Positions 56,680 to 64,000 of a stretch of 64,000 nucleotides of DNA are shown in pieces. Numbering within the stretch: the stretch's first letter is position 1; each line of letters begins with the position of its first letter. The notes below the pieces were generated by a model. It ran no database searches. It saw only the letters and a program-made list of their open reading frames with translations, and had not been told where the DNA came from. Position numbers and translations under genes: made by a program. This DNA comes from Marsupella aquatica (Eukaryota > Marchantiophyta): assembly GCA_973895155.1 (NCBI GenBank), contig OZ316898.1:17484001-17548000 (forward strand), read 5' to 3'.

Positions 56680-57130
56680 CTTTTGTCTCTCTCGTAGGTC
56701 TTGATTCTTTGCTCTCAATTCAGTGGTTTCAGCAACAGCTCAATCTTTTTGAATTTCTTATGGTGGTTCTGGGCTTATTTCCAATGAATTCATGGCACCT
56801 TTGGCCTTTTCGGAGCATGGGCAGCACTGCATCATTCTGAATTTTAAACTGATGGCTCCTTTGCTGACTCAGGGTAGATTTTAGGTTCATTTTGAAGAGG
56901 CATGGTAGTCACTTACTACCAGACCCTGTTTAAGTTGCCTTACCTTAAATTCAGGAGTTTTTGTCTTTGGACCCATTCAGTCTTCAAGCTGACCTAGGCT
57001 TGTGTAGGCACGCTTTTCACCCTATTTCACCCTCTCTAGCATCCCAGCCAAGGCACCTGAAACAAATCAATCTTGGATTCTTTTCTGAAGGGGGTGGCTT
57101 CAGGTCTGACCTTGATGATCCCCTCAATTT
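56680..57130 (+). mobile_element. Fragment of the window-start LINE family
   Basis: A diverged copy of about 795-1275. Shared stretches include GGTGGTT(C/T)TGGGCTTA, GCACCTTTGGCCTT, TTCAGGAGTTTTT and TAGCATCC-AGC-AAGGCACCTGA. Many small indels destroy the frame. It is cut off at both ends and carries no other domains. Confidence 0.75.
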
Positions 57131-57721
57131 CAGTCCAAACTAGCCCCCCTCAACAATCCATTTGAGGCTATATATGGATCCTTGAAAGTGCATTAATGGC
57201 ACTCTCAGGCTGTTCACGCCTGTTGCCCGAGACGTTTGCACATGACATACAATCATATCAATACAGTGCGGTAGAGTGTACGAGTGTAGAGTATACGAGT
57301 GTGGAGATGGAGCTACTGTATTTGAACCTTCTGGAGGGTCAAGCGTTTCTTTTTGCACAAACCCCACGCAAAAATGTCTACTGATAAAGCTCTTGACTGT
57401 TAAAATAAAATTGTTTTCATTGAGGCCCATTCCTTTTTTTGTATTAAATTTTATTTATTTTTAGCTGTCGAATGGCAAGACTAACCTTAGTATTTGGTCT
57501 CAAACCCAAATGCAAGTGTTACATATCAAGGCAAGGAAATCAATCGTCAAAGACTCCTATGGGGTGTCTAGGCTAGTCCACATTTTTTTCCCCTTGCCCT
57601 TTAATAAATAGGTAAGGTTTTCCTTTGCCCAACGGAGCAATCTGGTTTGTACTCTTTCTTTCTTTTTTCTAGTCCACAGTGTGTTTTTTTGGTTTTTTTT
57701 GTTGTTTTTTTGGAGGCTCAG

Positions 57722-58060
57722 TCCGTTTTACAGAATCCCCACCCAAAAGCATCTTAGTTTAGACAATGCTCTTGGAATGGAGTTAGTAGTAAGTTTCAAT
57801 ATGTGTGCGGGCTCCTTTAGAAACAAATGTCTCCCAGAAGTGGGGTTAGGACAAAGCCCATGTCATAGCATCTCTAACCCACTCAGTCTGACAACATTAT
57901 TTTTCTAGTTCATTATATATATTATATATCTAATATAATATGGTAAAGTGAACTGAAAAGCAGCGGCCCCAACCTTGTTGAGGTAATTTCGTTAAACAGC
58001 AGATATCAGCATCTGGTAGCCATAGATTGAAATCTTGAAAACCTAATAAGGAACCCACCA
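57722..58060 (-). repeat. Arm of inverted duplication, P450-B side
   Basis: Matches 16195-16530 on the opposite strand with moderate divergence and small indels. It lies upstream of P450 B as its partner lies upstream of P450 A. Confidence 0.7.
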
Positions 58061-58900
58061 AGGGGTCAACAGCTGTATAATCTTCCATATGCAGATGTGT
58101 CCTAGTAATAGCACATCAAAACAATCTCTTCCATATGCAGATTACGTCCTGGTCTTGCATATCAAATACATTGCATATCAAAGACGGACTGAAGATGCAG
58201 ATTTAGAACTTACAACAATCTAGCTATCTCTTCCATATGGAAATGGAGTCCGGTAATTGAACATCAATAACAGGTTGCATATGCATTTTTAGAACAACAA
58301 TCTATGATTGAACTTTAACAATTGAGTTTATCATGGTAAGAAATAACATTATATAATACACTATGTACATTCACATGTTGATTTGCAAAATATTGGGATA
58401 CATACACATCTATAAACAGAAAACGAAACTCTTCCTGAGAAATCAATATCATTGGGGTGCGTGTGGGGTGGTACCTGACTTTTTGTTGGTTGGTCAACAT
58501 TTGGTGTGGGTTGTACCTGGCTTTTTGCATTTTTGTGGTGCATTTGCACTGCTGGTAAGCACACAATGTGGTCAGTTGCACTCATTGATTTAAAGACAAA
58601 TCAATTAGGTTTATCACTGTATGGATGGATCATAGTATGGACTAATAAAATACACCTTATTTGTCATATTTTGATGTGCAGGTACCGGGACCCATTACAT
58701 TTGGGTGGGTATCTCAGAGATGCTCTCGGTTTGTTTGTGAATGCAATGAATGAACTTTGAAATACGTTTCCTTGAATCTCATTCCACTACAATCTCATTG
58801 TGTCTGCTCGAACTTTGCTTGCAGACAAACTGTGCTTTTATTCGACTGTTGCATCTACCGAACTGAATTTCTTGTCTAGGTGTGTAACTGATTCAGTTGC
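58061..58900. other. No gene seen; short repeats
   Basis: Repeats of CTTCCATATGCAGAT (about 58081-58145) and a loose duplication of TGGGGTGGTACCTGACTTTTTG / GTGGGTTGTACCTGGCTTTTTG (about 58465 and 58505). The satellite array found at the same place upstream of P450 A is absent, though a short ATTTTGATGTGCAGGT at about 58670 recalls it. Confidence 0.45.
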
Positions 58901-59029
58901 TTCGGGTGTTTTCTTGTCTCAGGTTAGCGATTCGGCCCTCGAATTTGTAACGAAGGTTTTCGTTCTCTTTCTAAGAAGCTGAGCTCACTGCGTAGAACTC
59001 CGTTTGAGCGGAAATTGGAATTCGATCGT

Positions 59030-61295
59030 ATGGTCGGAAGTTCAGTATCCATGGACAGCTTCGTGTCCGAGGTGTCCTGGGTCTTCTGGGTGTCGTGCGC
59101 GGTTGTGGCGTCGTGGTATGCATTAAAATTGCTGCTCCCGGGAACCAAAAGGGCACACTTACCACCATCGCCAGGCGTGATGCCCTGTTTTGGGCTCCTT
59201 CCCGTTCATGGGAGTCACAGCCAGCGAACCGTCGCACAAGATGTTTTCTCGCCTAGCTGAGAAACTCGGCCCGATAATATACCTCAGACTGGGAGCCAGC
59301 CACGCAATTGTCGTCTCCAACGATGACATTGCCAAACAGGTCTTGAAGGACCAAGACCACATCTTTTGTTCTCGCCCCAATCTTCTGCCGTTAAGTATCT
59401 GGGTATGAGTTACCGTGCATTGGCATTCGCGCAGAGTGGCGAGTACCACAAGCGCGTCCGCAAGATCTATAGCCAGGCGTTATTCAATCTAAAGCGACTC
59501 AATGGTACACAGAAGACGCGTGAGAACGGAGTGTTCTTCGCCCTCGCAGCTCTATATCAGCGGCACAAGGAAGGGGCGGAAGTCATCGACTTGACGTCCG
59601 AGCTCAAGGATCTGAGTCTAAATAGCATCTTGAGTATGTTGTTCAGACGTAAGGATGCCACATACAAGGGGGACACAAACATCGGGACAGTAAAGGTGTC
59701 CGATTTGAAGGCTCTGATTAGAGAGGTTATGGCGCTAGCGGGCGAGTTCAATGCCGGAGACTTCATCACAATTGCACGCTGGTTTGACTTGCAGGGAGTG
59801 ATTAGGCGCATGAAAAAGATGAACAAAAGGCTGACCGAGTATGCGGCAGCTCTCATTGAAGAGTACGGACAAGATGGCAAAAGGAGCGCAGACGACCCTG
59901 ACGCCAACATTTACGACGTGCTTCTGTCATTAGAGGGAGAGGACAAGCTCAATGCATTGGACCTGTCCGGAATCACGTTTGTGAGTATCCACAGCGCTGT
60001 ACCCTGCTTTACTGTAGCTTAAGCATTTCAAAATCTTACAATCGATAGCAAAGTGTCCATGGACTTGGTTTACTCTGGAGCTTACCCTCATGACAATTTC
60101 AACGACAGTGACGCAGGGTACAAAACGAGTCAGAGGCAAGAGAAAAGGATTGTAAGGAACCTTGTATAAGAAGAGCGGGCTGGGTTCCGTGTTTTCACAA
60201 ATATTTGGATTGTTTTGGTGGTGAGAGGAGATAAGGATGAAGACATTCAAGGAGATTCTTTGTCTGGATGGAAATTCATTTCGGTCAGGAATTGTGAAAA
60301 GTTAGTTGGAAAGTTGTATATAAACACAATTTGGATCCAAGGGGAAATTGAGTGATTATGGTGGCCGCTGTCACAACGTTTGGAAATGAGAATTTTGGTT
60401 CTTTTTCGTCCTGGGTCACTCGGATTTTAATTTTGACCTTCATGATTTATTCTTGGAGCTACCCCTTACGTACTCCAGACTACATTAAAAACTAATGTTG
60501 TTGTAGTATGTATGGATGGACAAAATATTACTGTCGTTCATATCATAAAAACAATCTAGGATTCTAGCTCGATCATGGGCTAATGGCTATCGTCCTTCTA
60601 TGCGTATGTCGATGGAATGATGTTTCCAAATGTCATTTATGCAGGACCTTGTCGTCGGAGGGAGCGACACAACAGGGCATTCAACAGACTGGACAATCGC
60701 CGAGCTACTGAAGCAACCCACGCTTCTTCACAGGCTGCAAGCCGAGCTTGACAGCGTCGTCGGGAAGGACCGGTTTGTGAGTGAGGCAGACTTACCGAGC
60801 TTGCCGTTCCTCCAGGCCGTGGTGAAGGAGTCCCTCCGACTGCACCCGCCGGCCCCTCTAGCCCTCCCGCACTGCAGCTTAGCGGACACTAAGCTCGCCG
60901 GCTATGACATCCCCGCGGGAACGACTACGCTGATAAATTTGTTCGCCATCAGCCGCGACCCGAAGCATTGGCCTGAGCCGCTGCGGTTCGACCCTGATCG
61001 CTTCTTCAAGCAAGAAAAGGACATTAGCCTGTTTCGATCTTCGTACCACCTCTTGCCCTTCTCCTCCGGGCGGCGGGTTTGCCCTGGAATGGTCATGGGT
61101 TTCACAATGATCCAATTCCTGGTGGCCAACTTCATACACAGCTTTGAATTCCAAGCGGCCGGGGGACTGTCTAACGAAAGTATTGATGTCATCAACGAGA
61201 CCCCTTCCCTCATTTCCGAGCGAGCTCAGCACCTCATGGTCACTGTCACTCCTCGACTAAACTCTGCCGTCTTTGAAAACTTCTTACACGAATAA
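59030..61295 (+). pseudogene. Cytochrome P450 B, frameshifted paralogue of A
   Basis: Exon 1 59030-59980 and exon 2 60645-61295 align with P450 A throughout, including the 664-bp intron, about 120 bp upstream and the 3' flank. Relative to A there is a +1 insertion at about 59181-59190 (GCCCTGTTTTGGG) and a -1 loss at about 59381-59390. Translation from the ATG therefore hits a stop at about 59260. The reading frame between the two breaks is otherwise conserved (FMGVTASEPSHKMFSRLAE). Exon 2 is open, with GGSDTTGHS, KESLR and haem loop PFSSGRRVCPG. Either a young pseudogene or, less likely, two sequencing errors. Oriented head to head with A. Confidence 0.85.
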
Positions 61296-61810
61296 TTAAT
61301 GTGGTGTATCCCCTTTGGATCCTGACATTGGGCCTTCTCCAATTAGTTGATTCGGATCAAATCCAATATTGGGTTTAGTCTCGATTTCAGTATTCGTGGA
61401 CATCCTGACCCCTTTGTATTTCCCGGTTTCACTTCCAATTGTCACGCATTGTAAATGTCCTCTGCTTGGTGGGTTCTTTGGGCTGTGGCTCCTCCCCTTG
61501 GATGTGTCCTAGCTTGAACACATCTTCTCAATTTTCTATCTTACCGATACCGTGACAACAAAATAGTTGACTGAGCGTTTCCTGCCAGTTTCAATTACCT
61601 ATACGTAGGAAGCGAAGACTATCAAATGCAAACACGAACTCTCGAAGAATTGAATTTCTGCAGCTTGTTACTATTTAGTATCTGAAAAATAATAAGAAGT
61701 GAAACTTAGTTGAGAAGTCAGACTAGGATTACAATGCCGCTACTCAGAGTATCTTATCCAGCCGGTAATGAGTCGTTGAGTCCAGTTTGATTAATTTCAT
61801 CATATATAAA

Positions 61811-62099
61811 TGTTATGACATGCAATCTGAGCGACACAGAAAAGAACGAACAATCCCTGCCTCAACAAAGAGGGGAACAAAAACATATAGTACCCCGAAG
61901 GGGAGGCAGTGAAACAAACCACCACTTGGCAAGCAAGAAGCCACGGTGGGGAAAAAAGCGATGCAACTGATCGGTCCTACTCAGATGGAATCAAAGAGTC
62001 AGAGCAGGAGCCATCCCGCCATACTAAACTAAACTAACTGTGATGTCGATAGCCGATGGAAAAGAACAGGCGTCAAGTGACACCTGACAAATGTTAACA
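61811..62099 (+). repeat. Copia LTR, 289 bp, P450-B arm
   Basis: Begins TGTTATGACA and ends AATGTTAACA (TGTTA...TAACA). It is followed at once by TGGTATCAAAGCCCTGG, a tRNA-Met-type primer-binding site, at 62100. The internal leader continues to about 62230 and then diverges from the A arm. No gag-pol follows, so this is a truncated insertion. Confidence 0.75.
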
Positions 62100-62429
62100 T
62101 GGTATCAAAGCCCTGGCCTCTGAGATTCGGACTGTGAGAGAGTTCCAGTCCTTGACAGAAATTTGTAGGAGTTCACAATGGAGTTTCGTGGATACAAGTA
62201 CTTGAGATCTTCCTTTAGGATCGTATTTGAGCACTTCATTTGGGGAGGGCAAGTCTCTAGTTTGGATCGTGCTAGTGTTTGGCAAAGTTGGGACTTTTTG
62301 TGCATCTCCAACACTCAATCCTATGCACTCAAAAATTATCACATGTGTAAAGTCCATAAGATGCAAGTAATCAAGCAAGTTGAAGTTTCAGAATATAATC
62401 TAGAGAATATTTCGAGAATCCAATAAACA

Positions 62430-63160
62430 TTCAGGAAACACAGAGCTGGTATATTAGTTGGCAAGCCCAGTAGATTGAACAAATATGGCAATTACGAGAG
62501 ATGATGAACAAAGAAATCAAGCAAAAATAGAGTTCTCTAAATTAAAGAGTATGTACATTGCAGAACTTTCTACACTGTTCAATGTAATTAGTGCTTGTCA
62601 CACTAATTTGTGAGCAGACAGTATTGGGCTCTGCCCATGAATTAGTGTTACTCGCACTAATTTTGCTGTATAACTAATTACGAGTGCATGTACACTAAGC
62701 TATTTTGGTCTCAAGAGTGAAAAAAATAATGGAGGAAAAGTATTTTGAAATATCCACCCTGATATCCACAATAGTCAATGCTATTTTGGACTCAATATCA
62801 CCCATTTCTACTAGTACTCCAGGAAGAGTGAAGAAGAAACTATTTTAATACCCACAAGAATTAGTCTTACATTGAACTCAAGATCAATTTTCACCCTATT
62901 AGTGTTAGTAACACTAATTTGGTAGTAAAGCTAACCCTTAGGTCATACTAATATGGTAGTAATGGATCACTTTTCACAAAATTCGTATAGTAGCACTAAT
63001 TGGGTAGTAACGCTAATCATTAGGTAACAATAGTAAAGGTGAACAGTATAGTGTTCTCTATCCTTGATACATATAACGTGGGTCTCTTACTAAAATTGTG
63101 AAGTATGTACATGCTAGGTCTCACTCAGTTGTAATTCAGTTCGCCTTACTTAGAGAGTCG
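62430..63160. other. No gene seen
   Basis: AT-rich, with repeated ACTAATT(T/G)GGTAGTAA(A/C)GCTAA words at about 62910-63025 and loose ATTAGTGTTACTCGCACTAAT inverted motifs at about 62640. From about 63160 the sequence becomes the 3' flank shared by the P450 copies. Confidence 0.45.
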
Positions 63161-63610
63161 GGCGACTGATTTGATGAGAAACTGTGACTGACCGCAATGT
63201 AATTTCTAGTGACTTCTCTGCTAATGTCAGTTCTAATTTGAGATTCTAAGCTAAAAACAAGCAGCTGCACGAATTCAATTCGTACGTAGAGAGTCAATAT
63301 TTGCATTTGATAGTCCGCGTTTCCTCGATATACATGTAGGTCGCTGAAACTGGCAGAAAACGCTCAGTCAAGTATTTCGGTGTCACGGTATCGGAGACAG
63401 GAAATTGAGAAAATCTGTTCCATTGTGTGCAGTGAGACATCTGCACACCTAGCCACAGCCCAAGAAGCCACCAAGGAGAGGTCCATTACAAGACAAGACA
63501 ATTGGAAGAGAGGCCGCGAAATCAAGATTGAACTTAACCCAATGTTGGTTTTGTTCCGAATCCACTGAGCTTCTGAAGGCCCGCTGTGGGGTCCGAAGTG
63601 GCACACCACA

Positions 63611-64000
63611 TCACTTGTGTGAGAACTTTTCATAGAGTGCAGAGTTTAGTCGAGGAGTGACATTGACCATGAGTGGCTGAGATCGCAGAGACATGACGGA
63701 AGGGATCTCGTTGACGACATCAATATTTTCGTGAGAGATACCCCCGGCCATTTGGAATTCAAAGCTGTGTACGAAGTTGGCGACCATGAGTTGGACTAGT
63801 GTGAAACCCATGATCATTCCAGGGCAACCGCGCCGCCCAGAGGAGAAGGGCAAGAGTTGGAACGAAGTTCCAAACAGGCTAATGTCCTTTTCCTTCCCGA
63901 AGAAGCGGTCGGGGTTGAACCGCAGCGGCTCAGGCCAATTCTTCGGGTCGCGGTTGATGGCGAAGAAGTTTATCACGGTGGTCGTTCCCGCGGGGATGTC
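63611..64000 (-). CDS. Cytochrome P450 C, C-terminal part, runs off window
   Basis: The last 129 codons of a third paralogue; the rest lies beyond the right edge. From the edge it reads DIPAGTTT, INRDPKNWPEPLRFNPDRFF, then haem loop PFSSGRRGCPGMIMG with the haem Cys. It ends EKFSHK and TGA. The open frame has no break in the visible part. The 3' flank (about 63160-63610) is shared with copies A and B. Copy C is convergent with B and in the same orientation as A. Confidence 0.9.
   Translation of the reverse strand, partial: DIPAGTTTVINFFAINRDPKNWPEPLRFNPDRFFGKEKDISLFGTSFQLLPFSSGRRGCPGMIMGFTLVQLMVANFVHSFEFQMAGGISHENIDVVNEIPSVMSLRSQPLMVNVTPRLNSALYEKFSHK

Overview
The window reads as nuclear DNA of a land plant. 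It holds intron-rich genes with GT-AG junctions, a diphthamide-synthesis gene, A-type (clan 71) cytochrome P450s, a Ty1/copia element primed by initiator tRNA-Met, an L1-type LINE and MITEs. I cannot name the species; a non-seed plant is possible, but this is only an impression.

Layout. 1-2270: decayed non-LTR retrotransposon whose C-terminus looks like a restriction-like endonuclease rather than an APE type. 2290-5100: repeats without genes. 5104-9311: DPH2, nine exons, intact. 9312-11290: no gene. 11290-16530 and 57722-62230: the two arms of an old inverted duplication. Each arm carries a P450 (A intact at 12039-14262; B frameshifted at 59030-61295). A third P450 (C, partial) runs off the right edge. 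Between the arms lie about 40 kb of mostly nested mobile DNA: a minus-strand LINE (poly-A end at 19852), a copia element with apparently identical LTRs (37069-42742) inside LINE ORF1, and two large related DNA transposons (20418-30460 inside the LINE 3' part; 43339-55278 next to its 5' part).

The two large DNA transposons are the main discovery. Both have about 26-bp terminal inverted repeats starting AACAYGATTTCGGACC, and both are flanked by a 4-bp target duplication (ACAG and TCTG). Both carry two convergent genes: a transposase-like protein with an acidic motif block like that of DUF7869 proteins, and a fusion of a ParB-like domain with a beta-class DNA adenine/cytosine-N4 methyltransferase. 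Both are peppered with a dyad-symmetric site: core CGATA-N4-TATCG, with outer AATGCA and TGCATT arms each 5 bp from the core. I count about 14 sites in copy 1 and about 30 in copy 2. Most are in termini, leaders, introns and the intergenic gap, and they sit in front of both genes. The core differs by copy: CGATACNNGTATCG in copy 1, mostly CGATAAATTTATCG in copy 2. This looks like a protein-plus-cognate-site system. The analogue that comes to mind is plant transposon anti-silencing or subterminal-site binding, here tied to DNA methylation. Both genes are broken in both copies, so any movement would need an intact relative.

Other points: the copia element has an antisense ORF encoding an RNase H1-type hybrid-binding domain. 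Copy 2 carries an extra F-box-like gene. One 168-bp MITE has a clean 10-bp target duplication. All calls come from reading the sequence; no database search was run.
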